Shown here: positions 36,401-43,215 of the stretch, one piece after another
Layout: each line of letters begins with the position of its first letter
How positions within the stretch are numbered: position 1 is the first letter of the stretch
Origin: Flavobacterium sp. CG_23.5
GTDB lineage: Bacteria > Bacteroidota > Bacteroidia > Flavobacteriales > Flavobacteriaceae
NCBI RefSeq assembly: GCF_017875765.1
Contig: NZ_JAGGNA010000001.1
Coordinates: 2,197,001-2,261,000, forward strand
Length of the DNA stretch: 64,000 nt
Direction: 5' to 3'
Notes under the pieces: generated by a model
The model's database searches: none
Told to the model about the DNA's origin: nothing
What the model saw: the letters and a program-made list of their open reading frames with translations, nothing else
Position numbers and translations under genes: made by a program

Positions 36401-36821
36401 CTTTCTGTTCTATCGACGCTAATAGCAATTCGGATTGATTCGCATCATTTGACAATTGTAAAAAATTAGTCAGCTTATCGTTTACTTCGGCAAAATGATT
36501 TCCGATAATGGTTGATGCCTGTTTGTAGTCAATTCCTTTTTGGAGTTTGAACAATTTAAAGATTGGAAACAAAATAAATCGGAACATCAGGAAAACTTCA
36601 ATAGCAACAAAGGTCCAAAACAAAAACCGTCGTCCCATTGGCTTAAGCCAAAGAAAATACTCTACAAAAAGCGTGAACAAAAAATACAACAACCCTAAAC
36701 CGATAAAGAATAATATTCCCCGAATCAGTTCATTGGTATAATACTTTTTGATAAAAGCCTCCAATTTTTGAAAAATAACATTTCCTGTTTCCAAAATTTC
36801 TAACTTATTTGTAATAACCAA
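33495..36821 (-). CDS. DUF4175 membrane protein with long coiled coils
   Basis: An 1108-aa envelope protein of the Bacteroidota DUF4175 family. Three predicted membrane helices in the N-terminal ~180 residues (two at about 33-82, one at about 162-180) precede an extracytoplasmic Ig-like region (about 200-480). From about 500 to 830 it is nearly all charged coiled coil (K, E, D, Q). A Gly/Lys/Pro/Gln-rich low-complexity segment (about 905-985) follows, then a helical end. The function is unknown; the family is highly conserved in Flavobacteriaceae. Two sequences inside it (near 35500 and 36010) partly resemble parS but match poorly. The start at 36821 is the first ATG. Confidence 0.82.
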   Translation of the reverse strand: MVITNKLEILETGNVIFQKLEAFIKKYYTNELIRGILFFIGLGLLYFLFTLFVEYFLWLKPMGRRFLFWTFVAIEVFLMFRFILFPIFKLFKLQKGIDYKQASTIIGNHFAEVNDKLTNFLQLSNDANQSELLLASIEQKAKTLQPIPFGNAINLNQNKRFLPLALLPVLVLAVFYLSGNSRIISQSLNRVVHFNSPFLPPAPFQFILLNSNLQTEQNKDFILHVKTEGKVVPENATIFIDDESYFMETTKSGDFQFKISKPSKDVMFHVEANGISSEDYELKVITVPSISNFEMILNFPSYLNRRSEFIKGTGNAIIPEGTRVTWKMSTQATQNVVWKDASSVFSFAKAENNFTLSRSILQNTEYQILTSNNKVKNYEKLDYQLSIIKDQFPTIKVSNAPDSLKVEKNYVLGQISDDYGLSKLQVVYYERERPQTAKRGTIVVKSGVYDQFVFTFPGNLPVVQGKSYDYYFEVYDNDAIHRFKSTKSSVFSNRVATEEEKEDQVLKQQNDNINSLEKSLKNQDKQISAIEKIQKSGKEKSNLEFNDQQKVDDFIQRQKQQDEMMKEFAEKMKDNLDKFKTDKKDELKEDLQKRLDKADKDLEKNQKLLDELKSLNDKIKNEDLLDKLEKFKQNSKNQTKNLAQLVELTKRYYVDKKAEQIADKLDKLSEKQDKLSDNEKENKQENQKDINDAFDKIEEDLKDLEKENATLKSPMDIPKDAEKEKSIDEDLKKAAEELQKQNQAKAKPKQKSASKKMKEMSMKMEQSMEGAEKEQLEEDVKMLRQILDNLLAYSLSQEDVMLQFKGLKTGSPSFNKNIKIQQNLKQEFKHVDDSLFAMSLRNPKIADDVTKEIGNVQYNIDKSLETLTESQIPKGLSHQQYAISAANKLADMLSETLANMQMSLSGMGSGKPKPGQGQGMQLPDIIKKQEGLGEKMKAGMEKGKKPGEGQKPGDGEKGKKGSGQNGDNGEDGEGDAKSIMEIYKEQKQLREALQNELNKQGLGGNGQSALEQMKHIEKQLLNKGFKNETLQKILNVKQELLKLNTAIQQQGQENKRESETNKKEFTNQSNALPAALLDYLNSIEILNRQSLPLRSNFNQKVQEYFNKK

Positions 36822-36931
36822 TAAAAGTACTAATTTTTAATTAGAAAATTTACCAATGAGAAAATTAGAAAACGGAGAAATTGTCGGAATTATTGGATTA
36901 CAAACATTTACTCATTGTCTAATTAGAGTTG

Positions 36932-36939
36932 TATCTTTG
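36932..36939 (+). promoter_or_regulatory. -7 element TATCTTTG before gltX
   Basis: An exact TAnnTTTG match 16 bases before the gltX ATG at 36956. The nearest TTG upstream (36915) is too close for standard -33 spacing. Confidence 0.5.
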
Positions 36940-36955
36940 CAAAAAATCAACAATA

Positions 36956-38461
36956 ATGTCTAAACAAGTTCGGGTGCGTTTTGCACCAAGTCCAACTGGA
37001 CCTTTACATATTGGCGGAGTTCGTACCGCCTTATTCAATTATTTGTTTGCCAAAAAAAATAATGGTGTGTTCTTCCTGAGAATTGAGGATACGGATCAAA
37101 ACCGTTATGTTCCAGGTGCCGAAGAATATATCATGCAAGCACTGGAATGGCTGGGAATTGCACCAGACGAAACGATTGGAAAGAATGAGAAATTTGGTCC
37201 TTATCGTCAAAGCGAAAGAAAACATTTGTACAAAGAATATGCGGATCAATTAATCAATTCCGGTAATGCGTATTATGCGTTTGATACTGCTGAGTCTTTG
37301 GACGCACAAAGAAAACTAGAAGAAGAACAAGGAAATACCTTTATATACAATCATCACAACAGAGAAAAACTAGATACTTCTTTGGTTATTTCTGCTGAAG
37401 AAACGGCTAAAAGAATCGCTAACGGAGAACATTATGTAATCCGTTTTAAAACTCCGGTAAACGAAACATTACATATGCATGACATCATTCGTGGTGACGT
37501 AAAATTTGAAACAAATCTTTTGGATGATAAAGTGTTGTTTAAAAGCGATGGAATGCCAACGTATCATTTAGCCAATATTGTGGATGATCATTTAATGGAA
37601 ACTACCCATGTGATTCGTGGTGAAGAATGGTTGCCATCGATGCCTTTACACGTTTTATTATACAGCGCTTTTGGTTGGGAAGCGCCACAATTTGCCCATT
37701 TACCATTGATTATGAAACCTGTCGGTAACGGAAAATTATCAAAAAGAGATGGTGACAAAATGGGATTCCCTGTATTTCCATTAGATTGGAAAACCGAAGA
37801 AGGCGTTTCATCTGGTTATAGAGAAAAAGGATTTTTCCCCGAAGCAGTTATCAACTTCCTGGCATTATTAGGATGGAACGACGGTACGGAAAAAGAATTA
37901 TATACGCTTGAAGAATTAGTTCAAGCTTTTGATTTGAGCAGAGTTCATAAAGCCGGAGCTAAATTTGATCCGGAAAAAAACAAATGGTTCAATCATCAAT
38001 ATTTGGTAAAACAGAAAGATGAAGATTTGGCGAAAGCCTTCGCTCCTATTTTGATTGAAAAAGGTTTCAACGTTTCTGAAAAAATAGTTACAAAAGTAGT
38101 TTCCTTAATCAAAGAACGCGCACATTTTGTTTCAGAATTTTGGGAACTATGTGATTTCTTTTTTGTGGCTCCAACATCGTATGATGAAAAAGCAAGCAAA
38201 AACTGGAAAACAGAAACACCAGCATTAATGCAGGAATTAATCTCTGTTGTGGAGGAAATAACGGATTTTACGTCCATGAATATCGAAACCATCGTAAAAG
38301 ACTGGATGACGAAAAACGAAATTGGAATGGGAAAAGTAATGCAACCCTTTCGTTTGAGTCTGGTTGGCGCGCTGAAAGGCCCTCACCTATATGATATTGT
38401 TGAAGTAATTGGAAAAGACGAAACGATTAAGAGAATCCAAAACGCAATTGCTACCTTATAA
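36956..38461 (+). CDS. gltX: Glutamyl-tRNA synthetase
   Basis: A 501-aa class I synthetase charging tRNA-Glu. The HIGH-region motif is F-A-P-S-P-T-G-P-L-H-I-G-G-V-R and the KMSKS-like loop is K-L-S-K-R-D-G-D-K. The C-terminal anticodon-binding domain is complete. The frame starts nine codons earlier (36929), but M-S-K-Q-V-R-V-R-F at 36956 is the family start and follows the promoter. The genome also carries glnS (43216), so Gln-tRNA is made directly. Confidence 0.96.
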   Translation: MSKQVRVRFAPSPTGPLHIGGVRTALFNYLFAKKNNGVFFLRIEDTDQNRYVPGAEEYIMQALEWLGIAPDETIGKNEKFGPYRQSERKHLYKEYADQLINSGNAYYAFDTAESLDAQRKLEEEQGNTFIYNHHNREKLDTSLVISAEETAKRIANGEHYVIRFKTPVNETLHMHDIIRGDVKFETNLLDDKVLFKSDGMPTYHLANIVDDHLMETTHVIRGEEWLPSMPLHVLLYSAFGWEAPQFAHLPLIMKPVGNGKLSKRDGDKMGFPVFPLDWKTEEGVSSGYREKGFFPEAVINFLALLGWNDGTEKELYTLEELVQAFDLSRVHKAGAKFDPEKNKWFNHQYLVKQKDEDLAKAFAPILIEKGFNVSEKIVTKVVSLIKERAHFVSEFWELCDFFFVAPTSYDEKASKNWKTETPALMQELISVVEEITDFTSMNIETIVKDWMTKNEIGMGKVMQPFRLSLVGALKGPHLYDIVEVIGKDETIKRIQNAIATL

Positions 38462-38479
38462 AAACAAAAAGAATAAAAA

Positions 38480-38512
38480 AAAGCTTCCAGCCTTTTGAAG
38501 GCTGGAAGCTTT
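38480..38512. terminator. Bidirectional terminator between gltX and the 38534 gene
   Basis: A perfect 13-bp GC-rich stem (38480-38492 with 38500-38512) with a 7-nt loop and A/T tracts on both sides, between convergent genes. Confidence 0.85.
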
Positions 38513-38533
38513 AAATTAGAACCATTTTTACGC

Positions 38534-40036
38534 TTAGGCTTTAAAGAAAGTTACTTTATAATACTTTTCATTATCAGATTCCATTAACCAAATTCCTTTG
38601 TCAGAAATAATAGTATTAAAAAATAATTTGTTTTTTGAATCTATATTTTTCAAATAATCTGCTACTTTTTTGTTTGTATCGATAGCTACTAAACCATCAT
38701 AATCGAATACTTTGTTTTTATATCCTTCATATTGATAAAAAGAAAGCAAGAAAGCCCTGTAGTCTCCTTTAAATGTATATATCTTATCTTCTTTATAAGA
38801 AATCTTATTTTTATTTAAAATTTTCCCCGTCATTTTATCCAAATAACCATAATGAACATAGTCAAAAGTATTATCCGTTCCAGTTTGAAAAAGTAGATTG
38901 TCATTATACATTGAAAGTTTTGAAAACAAACCCACTAAATAAAATTTATGGTTAAATTCTTTTACATCATCAATTTTATTAATTGATTCCCATATTTTTT
39001 TTCCTGTTTTATCAAACTTAAAAATATAGTACCCAGATGGCGAATTCATATCATTTAATTCTTCTGCTTTAATACCAAACAAACCATAGATATAAACATC
39101 TCCAGTTTTAAAATCCTCACAAAAATTATTAATTGATAAATCATCCATAAAAATAGATGCTGAATTTGTAGCAGTTCTTTTAATATTAATATAAGAAGGA
39201 TCATTAGGGTTATTAGGAAATGTAAATGGCAATCCCTGCACACTTCCTTTGAATCCTCCGTCATTTGAAGAATAAATTAAAAAACTATCTTGTAAATTAA
39301 CGGTGAAAGACTTTTCATTAAGTTTCTTCCCTTCCATATTATAATTTGTTCTATATAAAATAGTTGTTTTATAATCTTTAGAAATAGATTTGGTAATAAT
39401 TTCAAACTTTTCATTATCAACAATATTTGCAACAAACCCTAAATCTACATCTGCCTTTATAAACCCATCTCCTATTAACCTGTTTATCTCCGGCTTTTCA
39501 ATACTTATTCTCTTATTATTTTTTGTGAAGATATCAGTTACATCTAATAAAAGTTGATCTTTTTTAAAATTAATACTGTTTTTGAATTTTTCATCAGTAA
39601 ACCCTAATTCATATTTATCGTTAAAAAATTGAGGCCTAAATACTCTATGATTACTGTTTCTTTGATCTGAAAAATTTAATGAAGGAGTTTCTTTGCCATC
39701 AACAACATATTTGTATGTTTTAGCACCTGAAAATTTTGTGAAATCAACTAATTGAAATGTATTTTCGGTGATTGAAAATGTAGATTCCGCGGTTTCAAAA
39801 TTATCAGCTAAAATTTCTTTTTTTCCATTACTATCATAACTACTAATGTTATTTATCCTTCTGTTAATAGACATAGAAACATATCCACCCTTTTCAATAA
39901 CAATTTTGTCGCTTTTTGTTAGATAATGGTATCGCATTGGAGTGTTGTCCTTTTCAAATTTTTCCTCTACAATCGTGGTTTGAGCATTCATATAAATGCT
40001 AGAAAGTAATACAAAATAAAAAAGTGGCTTCTTCAT
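38534..40036 (-). CDS. Secreted hypothetical protein, 500 aa
   Basis: A 500-aa exported protein with a signal peptide (M-K-K-P-L-F-Y-F-V-L-L-S-S-I-Y-M-N-A-Q). It is mostly beta-rich with many Y, N, K and D residues and repeated short strands such as Y-I-Y-G-L-F-G, Y-Y-I-F-K-F-D and F-Y-L-V-G-L-F, which suggest a WD/Kelch-like beta-propeller or repeated beta-sandwich. No family is recognised. There is no visible C-terminal secretion signal of the type IX kind. It is preceded by a strong hairpin (40060-40106), so it should have its own promoter or depend on read-through. Confidence 0.6.
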   Translation of the reverse strand: MKKPLFYFVLLSSIYMNAQTTIVEEKFEKDNTPMRYHYLTKSDKIVIEKGGYVSMSINRRINNISSYDSNGKKEILADNFETAESTFSITENTFQLVDFTKFSGAKTYKYVVDGKETPSLNFSDQRNSNHRVFRPQFFNDKYELGFTDEKFKNSINFKKDQLLLDVTDIFTKNNKRISIEKPEINRLIGDGFIKADVDLGFVANIVDNEKFEIITKSISKDYKTTILYRTNYNMEGKKLNEKSFTVNLQDSFLIYSSNDGGFKGSVQGLPFTFPNNPNDPSYINIKRTATNSASIFMDDLSINNFCEDFKTGDVYIYGLFGIKAEELNDMNSPSGYYIFKFDKTGKKIWESINKIDDVKEFNHKFYLVGLFSKLSMYNDNLLFQTGTDNTFDYVHYGYLDKMTGKILNKNKISYKEDKIYTFKGDYRAFLLSFYQYEGYKNKVFDYDGLVAIDTNKKVADYLKNIDSKNKLFFNTIISDKGIWLMESDNEKYYKVTFFKA

Positions 40037-40059
40037 AAATAATTTTAGTTTTTAAGTTA

Positions 40060-40106
40060 AAAATAGAAATCACTCAAATGTAAAACATTTGAGTGATTTC
40101 TATTTT
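40060..40106 (-). terminator. Terminator of the 40152-40793 gene
   Basis: A perfect 22-bp inverted repeat (40060-40081 with 40085-40106) with a 3-nt loop and a T-rich run on the minus strand. It lies between two minus-strand genes. Confidence 0.85.
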
Positions 40107-40151
40107 GATTTTTCCTGATATTTTAATAAAATTTTTCCTATAAGTGTAAAT

Positions 40152-40793
40152 TTATAAATACAGAATAAGCTTTCCGTTAATGATTCCGGGATTTCCTTTG
40201 AAATTTACCCCTAAGTTTTTGCTGTTCAGGTTTTCCAGCATATTGTTTAAACCATATTGATACGAAACATTTGCCCGAAAATGACGAACCCCAAAAGTAA
40301 CTCCAACCGTGGGATAGAAATTAAATTTAGAAATATCAACAATATCTTTGGCCAACAATGTGGTTCCAGAAATGATGTTGTTTTCATTTTCAGCATCAAT
40401 ATTAAATTTTCCATTCACTTGTACTATTGGACCAAACTCCACACTCAAATGATTTTCTATAAATTTATAACTCAACTGCAGCGATATTTGTGCTGATGGC
40501 AATTTATAATTGACCTCTTTATTTGATAAAAAAGGACTTTTAGTAGCGACCTTAAAATTGTTTTCGCTGAACTGCAAGGCATAAACCATATCCCAATCAT
40601 TATAGAAGTTCCCTCTTATGGAAAGCCCAGCGTTCCAACCCATATCTGGCGTGGAATGAAAGTTATTAGTGTTCATTGTGAATTGGTTTACGCCAAAAGT
40701 AATTCCAATTCGATTCGAATCCCGATAATTATATTGGGCAACAACAGCCACTGAAAGGAGAATAAAAACAGTAGTTAAACCTATCTTTTTCAT
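40152..40793 (-). CDS. Outer-membrane beta-barrel protein (PorT-like)
   Basis: A 213-aa protein with a signal peptide ending V-V-A-Q at about residue 19. The rest is a series of amphipathic strands (G-I-T-F-G-V-N-Q-F, N-A-G-L-S-I-R-G-N-F, Q-I-S-L-Q-L-S-Y-K-F, V-G-V-T-F-G-V-R-H-F) typical of the 8-stranded barrel family common in Bacteroidota (outer membrane protein beta-barrel domain). It ends G-K-L-I-L-Y-L. The role is unknown; membership of the PorT-like group is by general pattern only. Confidence 0.7.
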   Translation of the reverse strand: MKKIGLTTVFILLSVAVVAQYNYRDSNRIGITFGVNQFTMNTNNFHSTPDMGWNAGLSIRGNFYNDWDMVYALQFSENNFKVATKSPFLSNKEVNYKLPSAQISLQLSYKFIENHLSVEFGPIVQVNGKFNIDAENENNIISGTTLLAKDIVDISKFNFYPTVGVTFGVRHFRANVSYQYGLNNMLENLNSKNLGVNFKGNPGIINGKLILYL

Positions 40794-40870
40794 GTTTTAA
40801 AATTTAATCAGCGCAAACCTAAAGTTTTTTTGTAATTTAACACTAACTTTTTAATTAAATTATTAATACT

Positions 40871-41869
40871 ATGAACATTACGTTAATTATCTTCCTTGTC
40901 TTTGGATTATTTATCTTACTTTCTTCCTTTTTTACTGTCAAACAACAAACCTCAGTCATTATTGAACGTTTCGGAAAATTTTTAAGTGTCAGACAATCGG
41001 GACTACAACTGAAAATTCCTTTAATTGATCGAATTGCCGGACGCGTTAATCTGAAAATTCAGCAATTAGATGTTATCATCGAAACCAAAACGAAAGACAA
41101 TGTTTTTGTAAAACTAAAAGTTTCGGTGCAATTTATGGTCATCAAAGAAACCGTATATGATGCTTTTTACAAACTCGAATATCCGCATGATCAAATTACT
41201 TCTTATGTATTTGATGTAGTTCGCGCCGAAGTTCCAAAATTAAAACTGGATGATGTTTTTGAAAGAAAAGACGACATTGCCATTGCTGTAAAAAGAGAAT
41301 TGAATGAAGCAATGACCACTTATGGATATACCATAATCAATACATTGGTTACTGATATTGACCCTGATATTCAAGTAAAAAATGCAATGAACAGAATTAA
41401 TGCAGCAGATAGAGAAAAAACGGTAGCAGAATTTGAAGCAGAAGCATCCAGAATTAGAATTGTGGCTAAAGCCAAAGCAGAAGCAGAAAGCAAACGTTTA
41501 CAAGGACAGGGAATTGCGGATCAACGCCGCGAGATTGCAAGAGGTTTAGTAGAAAGTGTAGATGTATTAAACAAAGTTGGGATAAACTCTCAGGAGGCTT
41601 CGGCGCTTATTGTTGTAACTCAACATTATGATACTTTACAGGCTATTGGCGCAGACGCCAACTCTAATTTAATATTACTACCTAATTCTCCTCAAGCCGG
41701 TAGTGACATGCTGAATAATATGGTCGCTTCTTTTAGCGCGTCTAATCAAGTGGGCGAAATGATGAAAAATAAGAATAAAAAGAGAAAACCAAAAGCAGAT
41801 GAACATGATCCTGGTTTTAAAGCTCCTCTCCCACCACAGCCGCCGGAAACACCCGAAATAGAAGAATAA
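40871..41869 (+). CDS. SPFH/band-7 membrane protein (stomatin-like)
   Basis: A 332-aa protein: an N-terminal membrane helix (residues 1-22), an SPFH/band-7 domain (about 25-210) with R-F-G-K-F, the K-L-K-V-S-V-Q-F-M-V strand and D-P-D-I-Q-V-K-N-A-M-N-R, then a helical region (A-A-D-R-E-K...) and a long A/E/K-rich coiled coil. It ends in a K-rich and Pro-rich tail that is family-variable. Such proteins form large membrane ring or cage assemblies near proteases or lipid domains. It is closest in pattern to the QmcA/stomatin type. Confidence 0.88.
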   Translation: MNITLIIFLVFGLFILLSSFFTVKQQTSVIIERFGKFLSVRQSGLQLKIPLIDRIAGRVNLKIQQLDVIIETKTKDNVFVKLKVSVQFMVIKETVYDAFYKLEYPHDQITSYVFDVVRAEVPKLKLDDVFERKDDIAIAVKRELNEAMTTYGYTIINTLVTDIDPDIQVKNAMNRINAADREKTVAEFEAEASRIRIVAKAKAEAESKRLQGQGIADQRREIARGLVESVDVLNKVGINSQEASALIVVTQHYDTLQAIGADANSNLILLPNSPQAGSDMLNNMVASFSASNQVGEMMKNKNKKRKPKADEHDPGFKAPLPPQPPETPEIEE

Positions 41870-41879
41870 AAAACATAAA

Positions 41880-41904
41880 AAAAAGAGGCTATTTGCCTCT
41901 TTTT
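41880..41904. terminator. Bidirectional terminator
   Basis: A 10-bp stem (41880-41889 with 41895-41904) with a 5-nt loop between convergent genes. Its right arm overlaps the last codons of the minus-strand gene. Confidence 0.8.
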
Positions 41905-42185
41905 AATTTTGATACCCATTTAGATATAAATGGAATTGCTTTTGAAACAAACGGAACCGCTTTGGCAACATATGGAATTGCCAAACTGACTAATGGTCCA
42001 TAGGACCCTGAGAAAGCATTTAAAGATGAACCTATAACCCCACTAACAATGTTTTTGGGCGTAAAGCTTTCCTTGGTTTTTTTAATCCCGAAGACTAATT
42101 TTTGATAACTGATTTCTTTTTCAATTCTCAAAATCTCCAGTTCTCTGTCGATTTGAGCGTAGGATGAGTATTTTTTAGTTTCCAT
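41889..42185 (-). CDS. Small envelope protein, YqjK-position
   Basis: A 98-aa basic protein with a charged N-terminal helix (E-I-L-R-I-E-K-E-I-S-Y) and a hydrophobic, Pro/Val/Ala-rich second half (V-A-K-A-V-P-F-V-S-K-A-I-P-F) that may lie in or on the membrane. No family is recognised. It is the third gene of a YtxH - holin-like - small protein set, the same order as the E. coli yqjD-yqjE-yqjK envelope-stress genes, which suggests an analogous role. It lies 2 bases after the preceding gene. Confidence 0.6.
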   Translation of the reverse strand: METKKYSSYAQIDRELEILRIEKEISYQKLVFGIKKTKESFTPKNIVSGVIGSSLNAFSGSYGPLVSLAIPYVAKAVPFVSKAIPFISKWVSKLKRGK

Positions 42186-42187
42186 AA

Positions 42188-42538
42188 TTAGTCGTTAAAA
42201 AAGATTTCTGAAAAGTTCTCCAATACTGATCCTTCAAAAAATTTATCCCTAATGGTAAATAAAAGTCCTGTAATGACTAAATATATTCCTCCTACGATTA
42301 AAAATCCAATCGGATAACTATCCATGTATTTCCCAATCGCTAATGCTCCGGCAATAGAACAAAATAATAATACGATGCCAAAACAAATAAAAATCAAGGT
42401 CAATTTAAGAATCATGGTGGTTGATTTCATCGCCACCTTAAAACCCCATAATTTATAATAAGCCACATTGCTTTCCAAGAAAGATTGCATCTGTTCTTGG
42501 ATATGCTCTGTGTTTTCTTTTAATTCTTCAAAAGCCAT
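42188..42538 (-). CDS. Holin-superfamily-III (YqjE-like) membrane protein
   Basis: A 116-aa membrane protein with an amphipathic N-terminal helix and two membrane helices (about 42-70 and 75-98). The pattern matches the putative phage-holin superfamily III/YqjE group, which is chromosomal and not part of a prophage here. The context (YtxH gene upstream, small YqjK-like gene downstream with 2-base spacing) suggests a role in the envelope. Confidence 0.72.
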   Translation of the reverse strand: MAFEELKENTEHIQEQMQSFLESNVAYYKLWGFKVAMKSTTMILKLTLIFICFGIVLLFCSIAGALAIGKYMDSYPIGFLIVGGIYLVITGLLFTIRDKFFEGSVLENFSEIFFND

Positions 42539-42577
42539 AAATATATTTTTTAATATAATTAATAATGGTAACTAATA

Positions 42578-42910
42578 TTATTTTTGAAGCTTAGCATTTT
42601 GCTCTTTCAAATCAGCTAATTTTTGCTCTAAAAATGAAATTACATCTTCCGCTTTATGACTCACATTTGAAATCATATCATCATAAGTGTCTTGTAAATT
42701 ATTTTGTTTGAAAAGAGAAATTTTATTTTTCAACTCATCAGATGCATTATCATATTTGAGTTTCAAATTATTTTTGGCATCATCATACCCATCATTAATT
42801 TTTTCTCTAGTTCTGGAACCTTTGTCTGGTGCATATAAAATTCCTAAACCCGCTCCAATAGCTAAACCAGTTACTAAACCCATCAATGTACTTCCAGCTT
42901 TATTCGACAT
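42578..42910 (-). CDS. YtxH domain protein
   Basis: A 110-aa protein of the YtxH family, with an N-terminal membrane helix (G-L-V-T-G-L-A-I-G-A-G-L-G-I-L-Y-A-P-D-K-G) followed by a long charged helix. The G-x-L-Y-A-P-x-x-G motif is diagnostic. YtxH proteins are small stress-linked membrane proteins. The frame starts at 42919, but M-S-N-K-A-G-S (42910) is the likely start. It is the first gene of a three-gene operon. Confidence 0.85.
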   Translation of the reverse strand: MSNKAGSTLMGLVTGLAIGAGLGILYAPDKGSRTREKINDGYDDAKNNLKLKYDNASDELKNKISLFKQNNLQDTYDDMISNVSHKAEDVISFLEQKLADLKEQNAKLQK

Positions 42911-43156
42911 AATTTTCAATTTTTATAGTTAATAACCTAAAGTTACGCATTCTATTAACATAGCGTTGTTAACAAGCCGTTAAATTGCTTTTGATTAGTC
43001 TAAAAAAGCAAATAAAGCGCCTCATTGAATAAAAAATCAACGAACATAAAAGAAGTCATAAAACTTAAAAAGTCGTTTTAAATTCAATTTATATACGTTG
43101 TTTTTGATTGATAAATTTTATGTTTTTTATAATTTTAATAACGAATTACTATAATA

Positions 43157-43184
43157 ACAAAAAGCGTCCTGTTAAGGCGCTTTC
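43157..43184 (-). terminator. Terminator of glnS
   Basis: A GC-rich imperfect stem (43161-43169 with 43176-43183) followed on the minus strand by T residues, about 33 bases past the stop. The rest of 42920-43215 is AT-rich with no gene seen. Confidence 0.6.
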
Positions 43185-43215
43185 GATTGAAAAAATCTAT
43201 ATGGTTAAGCGAGTG

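Noticed and set aside
41889..42910. Prophage lysis module
   Set aside because: The holin-like protein has YtxH-type and small-protein neighbours as in chromosomal envelope gene sets. No endolysin, spanin or phage structural genes are nearby.
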